From: Talaromyces rugulosus
Lineage: Eukaryota; Ascomycota; Eurotiomycetes; Eurotiales; Trichocomaceae
Assembly: GCF_013368755.1 (NCBI RefSeq)
Contig: NC_049564.1
Coordinates: forward strand, 3,542,001 to 3,606,000
DNA length: 64,000 bases
Direction of reading: 5' to 3'
Shown: piece after piece, positions 48,289-59,929 of the stretch
Position numbering within the stretch: position 1 is the first letter of the stretch
How the letters are laid out: every line of letters begins with the position of its first letter
Notes under the pieces: generated by a model
Seen by the model: the letters and a program-made list of their open reading frames with translations, nothing else
Database searches by the model: none
What the model was told of the DNA's origin: nothing
Position numbers and translations under genes: made by a program

Positions 48289-49167
48289 ATGCAAGCTATA
48301 AATTTCATCACAGGAAACGAGAACAAACTGATCGAAGTCCGAGCGATCCTGGGCGATACGGTGACTGTTAACAGTAAAGCTGTTGATGTTCCTGAAATCC
48401 AGGGAACTTCTGAAGAAATCGCCATAGAGAAATGTCGTCGTGCGGCTGATGAGGTGGGTTGATATATATTTATCAATGTCCCGCTGCTTACAAGGGTCAG
48501 GTTGGAGGGCCCGTCTTGACTGAAGATACGGCTCTGGAATTTCATGCATTGAAAGGTCTTCCTGGTCCGTATATGTATGTACCCAAAATTCAATATTTGC
48601 AAATAAAAGAACTAACTTGTTTCAAAAGTAAATGGTTCCTGGAATCGCTCGGCCTGGATGGGTTGAACAAGATGCTAGATCCTTACGAAGATCGGTCTGC
48701 TGAAGCCGTCTGTACATTTGCATTTTCCCACGGACCTGGTGAAGAGCCTATCCTTTTCCAAGGGAGAACCTTGGTAAGTACCAGTACAACATAAATACAC
48801 ACACACACACACACACACACAAGATATCGAATGGGCCTAACTCTTTTCTCTCTCTTCAATCCAGGGCAAAATCGTAGCTGCACGTGGCCCAACAAAGTTC
48901 GGTGCGTGAATTTTCTCCCGTTGTTTCCATTGCATTGTATCTGACAGCAGTCGACTGTATAGGCTGGGACCCTATTTTTGAATATGAAGGCCAGACATAT
49001 GCCGAGATGGATAAAGCGGAAAAGGTAAAAACCGTCAAGAGTTTCTCTTAAATACCGTCTCACAAGCTGACATATGGTCCGTTTTAATAAACTTTTAGAA
49101 CAAGATCTCTCATCGCTTCAAGGCACTGGTGAAGCTAAAAGAGTGGTTGGCTGAAACCAAGGCGTGA
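48289..49167 (+). CDS. ham1: Inosine triphosphate pyrophosphatase (Ham1 family)
   Basis: Six exons: 48289-48453, 48501-48574, 48629-48773, 48865-48901, 48963-49024, 49099-49167; 183 aa, normal length. Seen: [19 protein letters not shown] and the C-terminal F-G-W-D-P-I-F-x-x-x-G and S-H-R-F-K-A-L. Hydrolyses ITP, dITP and XTP to monophosphates, keeping deaminated purines out of nucleic acids. Its third intron (48774-48864) contains an (AC)12 microsatellite. Ends 62 bp from the stop of the convergent Fap7 gene. Confidence 0.96.
48797..48820 (+). repeat. (AC)12 microsatellite
   Basis: Twelve perfect AC units inside the third intron of the ITPase gene, 44 nt before its acceptor. Confidence 0.95.
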
Positions 49168-49229
49168 ACAAGAGAAAACAAAGCCAACGATTCAAGCCTG
49201 GAAGCCGATACTCCATATCTAGGCCACAT

Positions 49230-49912
49230 TTACGAATCTGTGGACTCGGCATGCGATTTCTTCCAAGACTCGACCCAGGCGGCGATCCTGGCACAATTGC
49301 TGTCTATTTCATCGGCATTCTCGCTCGTCAGCTCAATGACGATCTCTTCGTCATATGCTTCCTTTGCCTCTTCGAGTAGCAGGCCGAATATTTCCGCGTC
49401 CAAGTTTTCGTTTAGTTTTTGTTCGGGGTATCCTCTGTGTTTGACGGCGTTTTGATCAGTTTGGTTTCATGAAAAGAGAGGATAAAAAGAATAGAGAGAT
49501 TGTTCGTACCTCGACGATAAACGATCGTAAAACACAGACGTAGAAGGACAGCGCAAAACCACCACTAGATCGATCCATGACTTGGGGAATAAATCGCATG
49601 CGTGCCAGTCAATGATACATCCACCCTTGAGCACGTCGTCCTCGATAGCATCTAACAACTAGAAACCAAATTAACGAACTGGCCTGAAATCGTCGATTTG
49701 GGAAATGCTGGGGGGTGTCCTCCTCCTACCTTGTCTTCATCGATGATCCAGCTCTGTCGCTCGTCGTCGTAACCGTCGTGGCAGTCTCGCTCCTTGGCAA
49801 TCTTATTGATCGGGAAATTCCTTAATCCTGTATCTTGCGCGACTTGCTCGCTATGAACAGTTTTGCCCACGCCCGGGGTGCCGGTGATTATAATGTTTGG
49901 AGAGGTGCGCAT
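49230..49912 (-). CDS. fap7: Adenylate kinase 6 / Fap7 (ribosome-assembly NTPase)
   Basis: Three exons: 49912-49730, 49658-49510, 49434-49230; 178 aa. Seen: Walker A I-T-G-T-P-G-V-G-K-T with His directly after it, as in AK6, then D-E-D-K-L-L-D and C-D-L-F-P, and R-G-Y-P-E-Q-K-L-N-E-N-L-D-A-E-I-F, the family's conserved segment. Family knowledge: nuclear/cytosolic adenylate kinase that binds Rps14 and is needed for the final 18S rRNA cleavage in 40S maturation. Convergent with ITPase (62 bp apart). Confidence 0.95.
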
Positions 49913-50204
49913 CGTGGAGGGGGTGCTTCTATTTTTTTTTTTTTGCGGGGATTGGTTCGCCGGATAGGTATGGAGGTTGAGGTTGCAGCTATGTTGAACA
50001 GTTGAATAATAAGTTCTGTAGCTTTTGTGTCGTTTACTAGAAAAAGGAATGCGTCGCGTCGTTAAAAAGAAGAGAAAAGAGAAGAGTGAATTTCATGGAA
50101 ATAAAATGTTTGATCGCATTTCTTGTCCCGCGGAGGCTATACAATTAAAGTGGAGACACGGTTTACTCGGGCCAATGACAGTTGACTTCTCAAGCTATGT
50201 AGGG

Positions 50205-51702
50205 CTATAGATACAGCTTCAAGACCTCGAAATCCTTGTATTTCTGCAGATACGAAATACCCCTCCGATGAGCTTTTAATATGCGTCCAGGGTCAGAAGG
50301 CGTCGCATAGTGTTGAACCAGCCGTCGTATTGCGGGCGACGTTTTGAACATTGGATCGAAAACCAAAAGGTTGGCGGTGCCCTTTTTGCTAATCTCAAAG
50401 CCAATAATGGTCATGGAGTGTCCTCGGTGCTGAAAGTAGATGGGTGCGAGGTCAGTCTGGAGGATCTTCTCCTCGCTGTCGAGAGCGCATCCGGATCGAA
50501 AATAGTTTGCTACATCTTGTAGCAAGATATCATGAGCACGAAAGCCTTCGCGTGCGCTAAAGGAACCAGTGTCGCATTCGATTCCGAGACTTGAAAAAAG
50601 GGCCTGCGCCTTTGGACGGTGTTAGAATAAAAGATGGAAGTGAATTTTTTTTTTTCAAACTCACCTCGGGTGTCCCGATATACTTTCTTGTCCCTTTGAT
50701 CCCACCCGTCTCAACCCTACCTGTACTGTTGAACCCCATATCCCATGCCTGCTCAATCATGTCCTGGAGCTGCAGAATGGAGGGGAGGCCGCTGCCCGGA
50801 AATCGCTCATGTCTAGGTCGCTGGGCGTCTTTGATATGTGAGACGAGCATCTGTATATTCCTGTAACCACAAAAGCCACCTTCCCTGCGCATTTTGAAGA
50901 CGTGACGAACGCTCGAACTGCAGAAGAAAGCTCGTTCAACATCTTTGTCGTGCCGACAGAGTTTCATCAGCACTGGAATAACGTGCAGAGATTCATTTTC
51001 AGCGGTTATCTTTTTGACAAGTGTACCGCTCGTGCCGATCTCGTTCAAATGACTGGCATTTGCTCCACTTTGAAGTAGTTTTTGCAGCCATGAGGGCATC
51101 TGTTTCTCATGAGCATAAGGACCTAATTCTGCACGCTACTCAATCAGTTAGAAATAGAGCACCAAGAAAAAAGATGGTGGTGTGCATACTCCGAGTCTTT
51201 TTGTTTCTCTGTCAGTGGAATCTGTTGATTTGGAGTGTTTCCTCTTGCGAATGAATTTCATTATTTGTTTCCCTTTCGAGGGGACGGCTTCAGAGGGCCT
51301 CTCTTTGCCCTCCTCGCTGGAGGGAAGGTTTGAGGAATCATCGTGGAACACAATGGATTTATTGTAAAGAGGGCCCTCGGTGTACTCGTGAGGTTTGCCT
51401 GTATGGTAGTCCCCAGAGTCATCGAGTGCTAGAGACTCTGCAAGATGTAGGTCTAGGTGAAGTGGTAGCTCAGCGTGGGCGACAACTTCGCCGCAACCGT
51501 GGGGACAATGCACGTATTCATCTGCGATAATTCTGGTGTCTAGATCTTGTTGAGAAGCTGTATCACGTTGGGTCATTGGCCATGCTGCTGTGGACCGGTC
51601 TTCGGGGTGGCATAAATCGATGTGCTGAATGAGAATGTTGGAGTCGTAATCGTCGAACTCGCAGAAAGGACACTTCACTACACGTGATTTGTCGTCCGCC
51701 AT
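50205..51702 (-). CDS. ZUFSP/ZUP1-type C78 peptidase (K63-ubiquitin-directed protease homologue)
   Basis: Three exons: 51702-51190, 51135-50665, 50609-50205; 462 aa. Seen: an N-terminal zinc finger (C-P-F-C, then H-I-D-L-C-H), a second C/H cluster (C-P-H-G-C ... H-L-D-L-H), a basic linker R-K-R-K-H-S-K, the G-P-Y-A-H-E-K-Q-M-P-S-W-L segment and the C78 protease core G-F-C-G-Y-R-N-I-Q-M-L (catalytic Cys), later G-H-S-M-T-I-I-G-F-E (His) and L-L-V-F-D-P (Asp). Family knowledge: C78 includes UFM1-specific proteases and the ZUFSP/Mug105 branch, which cleaves long K63-linked ubiquitin chains, linked to genome stability. Filamentous fungi generally lack UFM1, so a deubiquitinase role is likelier; this is inferred. 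Confidence 0.87.
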
Positions 51703-52544
51703 GGGTAGACTGGGGCCATGGATATTCAGTGTTCACATGCAGTCAGTCAGTGTCGATAGAGAGAGAGCGAAAGAGAGACAACGATGGTTTGTTTGTTGAT
51801 AATAACGGGGTATTGACCAATGGGAGATGCGCGTATTTTTAGAGTGGCTGTAGAGTGGGGCACGCTGTCTAATCCAAGGGTCGGCCAATCACGGCTCTGG
51901 CATTCAATACCGGTACATTATTGTACGTTTACAATAAATTAAATGTCTGCCTTTGATCCTTCAAAAAAAAAAAGGTCTTTCTGCAGGATTACTCAGCATA
52001 TACACGACCAAAACCTATTAGTCCCTGCCGCGACAATGGTGATTCGAGGGCTCGACTATTCATGGCTGAGATGACCCTAGGGCCATTTCCGGAGGCTGTG
52101 GCGCCGAGTCAGGGCTGACTATTTTGAACATGTAAAACAATACATGCAAATATATAAAGTCGAATTAGGGAGAAATGAGAAAAAGTTTAATCCCGCCACT
52201 GTTTGCGATTTGCCATCGGCCAAACACGTACCTCGCTAGTAATTAACGGTTACTAGCGCGGACGGGCGGCTGTGCATACAGAGCAAGCGCATTAATAATG
52301 ACGTTACGAGCGTATTTCCCCCGCCGAGTCCGTAACGCGCCGTTTTCGCAAGCAAAATTGCACCACTGGGCCGAGGCCGGCCCACCTCGCACCCAATGGG
52401 CCGATGACTCAACCAGGTCCAGGACAAAGATTCAGAGGGGGGAAAAATATAATAGTTTCAAACTGTCAGAAAACCAATACCTTTTGTTCTTCCTATCTCT
52501 TCATCTGTCCCTGCACTGAAAGCTATCACGTTCCTGCCACCACG
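51703..52544. promoter_or_regulatory. Divergent promoter, C78 peptidase / aspartate kinase
   Basis: 842 bp between outward-facing starts. Contains TGACTCA at 52405-52411 on the aspartate kinase side and an A-rich tract at about 51961-51974. No gene seen. Confidence 0.5.
52405..52411 (+). promoter_or_regulatory. Cross-pathway control element TGACTCA (CpcA/Gcn4 site)
   Basis: Perfect TGACTCA, 134 bp upstream of the aspartate kinase ATG, matching the consensus bound by Gcn4/CpcA. Confidence 0.68.
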
Positions 52545-54362
52545 ATGGCCGCCTCAGGCGTGACCACCCCGCCGCCGGCGCCCAATGGCGACATCACTCC
52601 CGATCTCGCTTGGGTCGTGCAGAAATTTGGCGGGACCAGCGTGGGCAAGTTTGCGAACAACATCGTCGACCAGATTATCTTGTATGGATGTCACTTTTCT
52701 TGCTGCGGATGATTTCTGCCTTGTGTTTCCTTGTTCTTAAGCAATGCTCTCGCATGCTCTTCCCGTGAATTGAAGGCTGACTCACTGCCACCAGGCCCAG
52801 CTGTGCTGAGCAAAGAATCGCCGTCGTCTGCTCAGCTCGAAGCAGTTCTACAAAAGCTGACGGAACTACGAATAGGTGAGAGAGCATCATCTGCGACGCG
52901 ACTTGGATGTCGGAACTGGCTAATCCTAATTCTTCCGGAAATAGATTATTGCGTGCAGCACGAGATGCCGAGAGCCCCAAGTCGCGATCATATGACATCC
53001 TGGTGGAAGCCGTGCGCCAAGAACACGTTGAAGTTGCCGAGCAGCAAATAAGGTCTCCCGAGTTGAAGAACCGGTTGATCGAGGAGATTAACAGCGAATG
53101 CACCTATGTCTTGAAGATACTCGAAGCGGCCAAGACCCTGGGCGAGACTAGCGCACGATGTGTCGATAAAGTGATTAGCGCGGGCGAGAAGCTCAGCTGT
53201 CACTTTTTGGCTGCCCTGCTACAGGATCGTGGTGTAGACTCGGAATACGTTGATCTTTCTGACATTGTCGATTTCCCTGTCAGCAGCAATGGCCTGGACC
53301 AAGAATTTTACAACAACTTGGCTACTGCCCTGGGATCCAAAATCCAGGCGTGTGCGCCCAAGGTGCCCGTCATCACAGGGTACTTTGGACCCGTCCCCGG
53401 TGGACTACTCGACAAGGTTGGCCGTGGCTACACAGATCTTTGCGCTGCCCTCGTTGCGGTAGGCGTCAAAGCAAAAGAACTTCAAGTCTGGAAGGAGGTT
53501 GACGGCATATTTACGGCTGATCCTCGAAAAGTCCCAACCGCTCGTCTGCTACCGGCCATCACGCCTGCCGAGGCGGCCGAGTTGACGTTTTATGGATCCG
53601 AAGTTATTCACCCTTTTACCATGGAGCAAGTGATTTGCGCGAGAATACCGATTCGGATCAAGAATGTGATGAACCCCAAAGGAAGCGGCACCATCATTTT
53701 CCCCGATTCACTCGTCGACCTCGAGAGAATAGTCGGCGGCCAGGAAGCCAAGCTGATTCGCACGAGAAGCTCAAGCGTCGTTTCGGCGCAGCTCCAGGGC
53801 CCCAAGCGGCCCACTGCTGTCACCATAAAACACAAAATCTTAGTGATCAACGTGCATTCAAACAAGCGCTCCCTCTCACATGGGTTTTTCGCCGGTATCT
53901 TTTCTGTGTTGGACCGATGGCGGCTGTCTATCGACTTGATATCCACAAGTGAGGTGCACGTTTCCATGGCCCTTCACTCTGAAATGCCGCTCCTCAATGG
54001 GGTTGGGCAAGACGAGTACCAGATTATTGATGAAGACCTGCGTGGCGCTATCGAGGATTTGCGAAATTACGGAACGGTCGATATTATCCCCGAAATGGCG
54101 ATCCTGAGCCTGGTGGGCAAACAAATGAAGAATATGGTCGGCGTCGCTGGACGTATGTTCTCAACGCTGGGGGAGAACAATGTCAACATTGAGATGATTT
54201 CACAAGGTGAGTTATGAGTTACCCATCGTTGGAGGCTGGAAGATCCGAGTACTGACTATCATAGGCGCGAGTGAAATCAACATCTCGTGTGTTATTGAAG
54301 AACGAGACGCAGACCGTGCGATAAACATTCTCCATACAAGCCTTTTTACCTTTTTGGATTAA
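52545..54362 (+). CDS. hom3: Aspartate kinase (aspartokinase, threonine/methionine pathway)
   Basis: Four exons: 52545-52681, 52795-52875, 52945-54206, 54265-54362; 525 aa. Seen: V-Q-K-F-G-G-T-S-V-G-K-F (ATP/aspartate site), V-V-C-S-A-R-S-S-S-T-K-A-D-G-T-T-N-R, G-R-G-Y-T-D-L (nucleotide loop), V-W-K-E-V-D-G-I-F-T-A-D-P-R-K-V and Y-G-S-E-V-I-H-P-F-T, then two C-terminal ACT domains (N-V-H-S-N-K-R-S, and G-V-A-G-R-M-F-S-T-L-G-E-N-N-V-N-I-E-M-I). Phosphorylates aspartate, the first step to homoserine, threonine and methionine; the ACT domains bind threonine. The small 81-nt exon 2 carries the conserved V-V-C-S-A-R segment. A TGACTCA element lies upstream. Confidence 0.96.
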
Positions 54363-55921
54363 AAGGCCGACTTTCAACATGATTAATGCTGAATTTGATA
54401 TTCAACAAAAGCATTTAGCAACAAAAAGTTGTCGCAACCACGACAACTTCCATACGTTTTGCACATATACCTGCAACCTCCTCAAACATGAGCTCGAACA
54501 GTCTAGATCTTGATATTTTGCTATTAAAAAAGCATCGATAGAATTGCATGCTGTTGTTTCTCTGCTGTGTAGCGAGATTTGGCGTTTCCTTTTTTTTTTT
54601 TTTTTCCCTTTTGTTCCTGACGATGATGATTCTGTATATACATTGTTGATCTTTTATTATCTTCAAAAACTTACCTTGTCAGCTATGCATTATTGGGGAT
54701 GTACTTGATTGCATATACGTTCTGTCGAGAGGCAATATTAGGTGTCGGTGGGCATCAGAGTTTAGAGATTCACTGAGCTGCAAGGAAAATAGATAAGATG
54801 ATATAAAGTTCTCCAGCGCTGGTGTGTAGTGGCTATTCAATGAGATACGTGGATTCAGAGAGAAGGGGCATAAACTCCTTCCAAGACGGTCTACCTCGGC
54901 AAGATCATCCTACACATACTCGTCCTATACAGATCCCTAGGTCTGATCGAGACATATGCAGCGGTATTTAGCTAGCGGTTCGTTGAGAGGTGTCGAAAAG
55001 TGGAAAAGAGCGGAGCGCACTTGCAGGACTATGGCGTCGGAATCCGATGACGTCTGGGTCCTTGCTTGCCAGCCAGTCATGCTGGGCAGTGGGCCCTAGG
55101 GGGATTTTCGTGAAAAGTGAACTGTATTTGGTCGTAGGGATGGATCGCAGCAATGGAGCTACCCACAAACCTTGCAGCGGCCCAGTTTCACTTGGGCGCG
55201 GATCCGGTCACGCCGGCATGTGCGCTAGCCCGCTTGCGGCCTAGCGCTGCCAGCGCATCGCCGGCGACGCGACACGCTCAACAACAAAAACGCGTCTTCA
55301 CCCTCGACCACAACCCTGCCCTTGCGCTCTCCAGTCTTATCTGCCCGCGCCGTCGATGCGCTTATGTGTGATTGATTGGCATTCTGAGCTCCGCTCCAGT
55401 CATTCTACGGAGTCCACCCCGGTGCTGTTCATTATTCAGTGATTCATGCGCCTGTCGTTTAGCCTGTGCGCCCGTCCTGCATGCCCTTTCGCCCCGATCA
55501 TCCCTCCCATACTCAGCCAGGCCTGGAACTTTCCCTAAATGCGGGACTCTACGCGACCCTCCGGCCTGCTGCCTCTGGTACTGTTGTAGTCTGCCTAGTC
55601 TCACCCGGATCTGCTGCGTTGGGCCTCGCCGCCTCCTTCTTCGCCCCTCGAAGACATCTCATCTCATCTACTCATCAACCGCGTGATTTCCCTGTCGACA
55701 CGCCCACCCAAGTGACCACCCCTTCTCGGATTTGGAAAGAAAGAACGGCGAACGAACGAACGGCTGAAGAAAATTCAAACAAAGAAAGAAAAAATTAAAC
55801 ATTCGGCGCGGACGGATTTCATGCCATCCGAGTTCATGAACCCTGACCGCTCTTGACCACTGTTGGACCCGGTTTTCACACAGCCAATCTTGACGATTAC
55901 GCCGTCGAGCTGTCTCTTGAG
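54363..55921. other. Intergenic, aspartate kinase 3' end to forkhead promoter and leader
   Basis: 1,559 bp. An MCB-type ACGCGT lies at 55290-55295, and a long GC- and CT-rich leader precedes the forkhead ATG. Several small open frames in the leader (55153-55371, 55372-55686, 55466-55798) could act as uORFs but show no protein features. Confidence 0.5.
55290..55295 (+). promoter_or_regulatory. MCB-type ACGCGT site upstream of the forkhead gene
   Basis: ACGCGT, the MluI cell-cycle box bound by MBF in yeasts, 627 bp before the forkhead ATG. A single 6-mer of this GC-rich kind is weak evidence. Confidence 0.3.
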
Positions 55922-58060
55922 ATGGCTTCGACACGCCACCAATCTATCTCGGATAGCCATCCACCACCACCGCCCTCTGATCGTGAAGGCAAAGCCAAGC
56001 AGCCTGCCTCGCTCCAACCGTCGCCTATGCCGTTAAACCCAATTCCAAACCTGCACACCGCCGCCGCCGGAGACTGTATTCTGAATCCATCGTCAGGCGC
56101 CGCTCATGGAGCGTCGCCCGTCAAAGGAACTCATCGACCTAAATCCTCGGGCGCAGGGCAAGCGCGACTAAGCGCCGTGTCTCTCACCGCACCTGTGCCG
56201 CCTATTTTTCCCACCGACTCGCCCATCAAGAGACCGACCTATGGACATTCTCACCAAAGAAGCCCTTCGCTACCCTTGCAAGCTGCTTTCACCACCTTTC
56301 CAAGCGCTCCATCTTCATTTCAACCACGATTCAACACTATCATGAACAACGATGGTTTCGCCGATTTTCCCGACCCAACGTACCAAGTCAAGTCGCTTAA
56401 AAGAACCTTCATGGAAACGGTCCCTGGAAAAGATCGTTCATCCAAGAAACAGAAACGGGAAGAATCCGTTGTCTGCTCACTTCCAGACCCTGAAGATATG
56501 CCACCAGTCGAAGACGATGGCTCGAAACCGCCATGCAGCTACGCAACATTGATTGGCATGGCAATTTTACGTGCCCCCGGCCGCAAATTGACTCTAGCTC
56601 AAATATACAAGTGGATTTCCGACACCTTTGCGTTTTATCGCTCCGGGGACTCGGGTTGGCAAAACAGTATTCGTCATAATTTGAGTCTCAACAAAGCCTT
56701 TATTAAACAAGAACGTCCCAAGGACGACCCTGGCAAAGGAAACTACTGGGCCATTGAGCCAGGCATGGAAGGCCAATTTCTGAAAGATAGGCCTGTTCGC
56801 CGAGCAACCCTAGCTAGTATTCCTCTACCCCCGATTCTTCAAAGGGAAGGGCCAGTATTCGGTCCTGCCATCGGTACAGCAACTTGGCGGGTTCCTCCCA
56901 ACCCTTCTTCGTCTGTTCAGGTGCCAGAGATTTCCAAGGCAGACGATCTGTCTTCAGATGCAACGATACCAGCCTCGGATCCTGCCCTCCAAGATGACGT
57001 GAACGACGACGATACGCGTGCCATGCCATCTCATTCGAATGCACCCCGTTCTTCACCTCCACAGGTCATTCATTCATCTCCTCCCCTTGCTCCATCTCGG
57101 TTCCTGCGACAAGGAACACCGCCAACCCCCTCACATTCCACTTTAGCCGCCGCCGTTCCTCGCTCGCGCAAACACGCCTCTACTGCTGCTGTAAATGACA
57201 GTGGCTACTACTCATCCATTGAATCATCAGCAATGAGATCCAATAAAGCTGGTCACATATTGACGTCTGATTTGGACATTGAGCCCCCACGCATCAAGCG
57301 CGGCCGTGCTGAAGAGGAAATTGCTCGGATCCGTAGCTCCTCTCATGACATCAGCCCAAGCCATCCGAAAATCCTCAAAAAGGAATCCGTATCAATGGCC
57401 GGTTCTTCACCTTTCCGTGACAATTATGTCAGTTTTCTGGCTCCGCCTTTAACACCAGCCATCAAATTCAAGAAGCCCCTTAAACCACCCCCATCCCTGT
57501 CTCCGAATACCAACCTCCGAAACCACCGTCGCAAGATTCAGCAGATGGTGAACTCTCCGATCAAGCATCTGGACCTGTCCAATGTTGATTTCCCATTGAG
57601 TCCAAACTTTAACATACACGACGACGCGGCAACTCCCAGCAATAGCCTTCAACTCCATTTCGATATCTTCGCCGACTCCACGGCCGATATTACTTCCACC
57701 CCCATCTTCAGATCCCCAGATAAGCGTCTTCTCAAGTCCGGCTTGGAAGATACAAATGCCTTTGTGGGGTCTCCCCTAGCCGACATCACATCCAACAGTG
57801 CAAACAAACGACTGAGTCGTGGACTCGATAGCACTGGAAAGGGCTTGAGTTTTCAAGACTCGCCTTCCAAGATCCCTCAATCGGCACGTCTCTCTGACGC
57901 GTCGAATGATGACTTTTTCTCCTTTAGTCTTTTTGACGGTAGCCCGGAGGAAGTAGATGGGATCGACCTTCTCCAAGGGTTCAAAAAAATCGGTGGAAGT
58001 AGCAAAGAGTCTGGTGTAAGACCAACTTTCAATCATCGAAATCACACGTCGTTTTTTTAA
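55922..58060 (+). CDS. Forkhead transcription factor (Hcm1/Sep1-like)
   Basis: Single exon, 712 aa from ATG 55922; an in-frame TTG-led extension upstream was not used. Seen: a Pro/Ser-rich N-terminus (about 1-200), the forkhead domain at about 202-290 ([39 protein letters not shown]) and a long Ser/Pro-rich C-terminus with many S/T-P sites, suggesting CDK regulation. No FHA domain, so closer to Hcm1/Sep1 than to Fkh1/Fkh2. The first domain motif reads K-P-P-C-S-Y-A instead of the near-invariant K-P-P-Y-S-Y-A (TGC at 56534-56536). Likely activator of S/G2-phase or cytokinesis genes, by family analogy. A (GAT)n run follows in the 3' region. Confidence 0.9.
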   Translation: MASTRHQSISDSHPPPPPSDREGKAKQPASLQPSPMPLNPIPNLHTAAAGDCILNPSSGAAHGASPVKGTHRPKSSGAGQARLSAVSLTAPVPPIFPTDSPIKRPTYGHSHQRSPSLPLQAAFTTFPSAPSSFQPRFNTIMNNDGFADFPDPTYQVKSLKRTFMETVPGKDRSSKKQKREESVVCSLPDPEDMPPVEDDGSKPPCSYATLIGMAILRAPGRKLTLAQIYKWISDTFAFYRSGDSGWQNSIRHNLSLNKAFIKQERPKDDPGKGNYWAIEPGMEGQFLKDRPVRRATLASIPLPPILQREGPVFGPAIGTATWRVPPNPSSSVQVPEISKADDLSSDATIPASDPALQDDVNDDDTRAMPSHSNAPRSSPPQVIHSSPPLAPSRFLRQGTPPTPSHSTLAAAVPRSRKHASTAAVNDSGYYSSIESSAMRSNKAGHILTSDLDIEPPRIKRGRAEEEIARIRSSSHDISPSHPKILKKESVSMAGSSPFRDNYVSFLAPPLTPAIKFKKPLKPPPSLSPNTNLRNHRRKIQQMVNSPIKHLDLSNVDFPLSPNFNIHDDAATPSNSLQLHFDIFADSTADITSTPIFRSPDKRLLKSGLEDTNAFVGSPLADITSNSANKRLSRGLDSTGKGLSFQDSPSKIPQSARLSDASNDDFFSFSLFDGSPEEVDGIDLLQGFKKIGGSSKESGVRPTFNHRNHTSFF

Positions 58061-58718
58061 CGCGAAGAAGAAAAAAATACGCTTCTGCTTATTGTAAGGC
58101 TTCGATGATGATGATGATGATGATATTGAAATGATTTTTGCCTTTTGAAATTTGTGCACTGCGAGATCGGTTTAAGTGAGCAATTTTGTCTTTTTTTGTC
58201 TTTTGGCTGTTATAATTTGGTATTTGGCTTTGGCATTCAGCTTGGTGTGCTGGGAGTTGGAGCATTTCTTTTTGGACTAATGACTGGGACAACAATCGGG
58301 AATGCCATGACTTGATGAACATGTACATGAACTGAGCGATACTTTGATGAACTTTGTATGTGTGGGATTGTTTTTGAATGTTTTAGAGTTAGCACTGATA
58401 TGCATTGATTGGTTTATTTTATCAAACCTAGCATTTAACAAGTAACAACTAGGGTATAGAAATAGCTTGGACGTAGAAAGTCGATCTTTTTTTACTCGTA
58501 TATAGGGTATCATTAGTCGATCATAAGTCATGCGAAACAAACAGCCAAGAAAAAGACATGGTTATGTGGACTTGATTGACGCATCCGACAAAACACAACC
58601 AAGCACAAGTGAATATGAATAAAAAGAGTTCAATAAAACGAGAAAAAAAAAAAAAAAACGCCGTATGCTGAAAACCCCTCAGAAGAGATACACTTTGATA
58701 CATTTTTGTTCTTAAATC
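58061..58718. other. Intergenic, convergent 3' ends with GAT repeat
   Basis: 658 bp between the stop codons of the forkhead and Bud31 genes. A (GAT)n microsatellite of about seven units lies at 58104-58124 and a poly-A run at about 58642-58659. No gene seen. Confidence 0.6.
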
Positions 58719-59283
58719 TTAGTCGCTACTCGAGCAACCTCTGCACCCACAGCTAACACACTGAATAGCTTGATCTTCCTTGAGTTGTGCTTTGGGCACC
58801 CGGCAGATGCAGGTTGAGTTGAAGTTTGTTTCTTTTGTTTGGATACAGCGGAGGCAGCAGAGCTTTGATACAACTGTTAGCTTCAACTAGAAAGAAGAGA
58901 GAACGGGGTAGAATACCTTCTCATAGCCCTGTTTCTTCCATTTTGCAATCAGGTTCGCGTCAGCGTATTTGTTCTTCAATAGCCAGTCGTAAAGTTGTTT
59001 TGTAATGGCTTCTTTTTCGTAGTACAAATCGTAGATATATTTCGACCCTGTTGAATCTAGTTAGAACTGGTTCCTTCCTCTTCCTTTTTTTTTGGGTAGA
59101 GAGATATATACTTTGATGACTGATCTGAAAAATCGGCCAGTGGACTTCATGCCTCTTCTTGCCCTCGTGCGATGCGTTCTCGGCGTCTTTCATTTTGTTG
59201 CTGAATTCAAGCAGCGTATCTTCGATATCCTCGAAGCCCGCCGGTGGCGGTTTTTTGTTGCGGGTTGTTCGTATGGGCGGCAT
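58719..59283 (-). CDS. bud31: Bud31/Cwc14 (G10 family spliceosome protein)
   Basis: Three exons: 59283-59112, 59047-58917, 58862-58719; 148 aa. Seen: [21 protein letters not shown], then [19 protein letters not shown], and a Cys-rich C-terminus ([25 protein letters not shown]) forming the G10 family's zinc clusters. Core component of the activated spliceosome (NTC-associated). Start is the family's invariant M-P. Confidence 0.97.
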
Positions 59284-59596
59284 TTTGGACGATTATTTTA
59301 ACGTTTCTAATTTCTAAGGAAATAGGACTCTTTTGTTGTTGAAGCCTTGAAGGGGTGTGTAATAAGGAAGCTTCGTTCGTGCCAGTGCCAGTGACAGAGA
59401 GAGAGAATGCCCGCCACAGGGCAAAAAGTATTGCCGCCTAGCTCCGCCTTTATGTCCCGAATTTGATGGGAACTTCGGCTTGCACGCTCGCAAAGCTATC
59501 AACAATAATACCAAGTCTCTATCATTCCAAAGAAAGCGTCATTTTTTTACACTCCGACTCTTCAGACGAACAAATCGAGTTTCGTATATATCAACA
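59284..59596. promoter_or_regulatory. Divergent promoter, Bud31 / Tim8
   Basis: 313 bp between outward-facing starts. A GA-rich run lies at about 59396-59408. No specific site recognised. Confidence 0.45.
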
Positions 59597-59929
59597 ATGG
59601 ACGGCCAACCGCAAATCGACCTGGACAAGCTTTCCCTTTCGGATCGGAAAGAATTGAACCAGTTTCTGCAAAACGAAACCCAGAAATCCACCATACAACA
59701 AAGTAAGAAAAAATACATTTCAAGATAATATTGATTGACGTATGCTAACACTTTTTGTCCCCTAGCTGTCCACCACCTATCGGAAATCTGTTTCAAAAAG
59801 TGCATCACCGGAGGCATCTCTGGAAGCCAACTCAGCTCAAAGGAGGAAGCATGCTCGCAAAACTGCGTGGACCGATGGATGGACGCAAACCTGTCTATTC
59901 TTAAACACCTCGAGTCTCTGCGTAATTGA
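59597..59929 (+). CDS. tim8: Mitochondrial intermembrane-space chaperone Tim8
   Basis: Two exons, 59597-59702 and 59766-59929; 89 aa. Seen: twin CX3C motifs, C-F-K-K-C (about residue 49) and C-S-Q-N-C (about 70), spaced as in small Tim proteins, with a leading helix L-N-Q-F-L-Q-N-E. Forms the Tim8-Tim13 hexamer that escorts precursors such as Tim23 across the intermembrane space; the cysteines are oxidised by Mia40. Family members are normally 80-95 aa. Confidence 0.95.
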
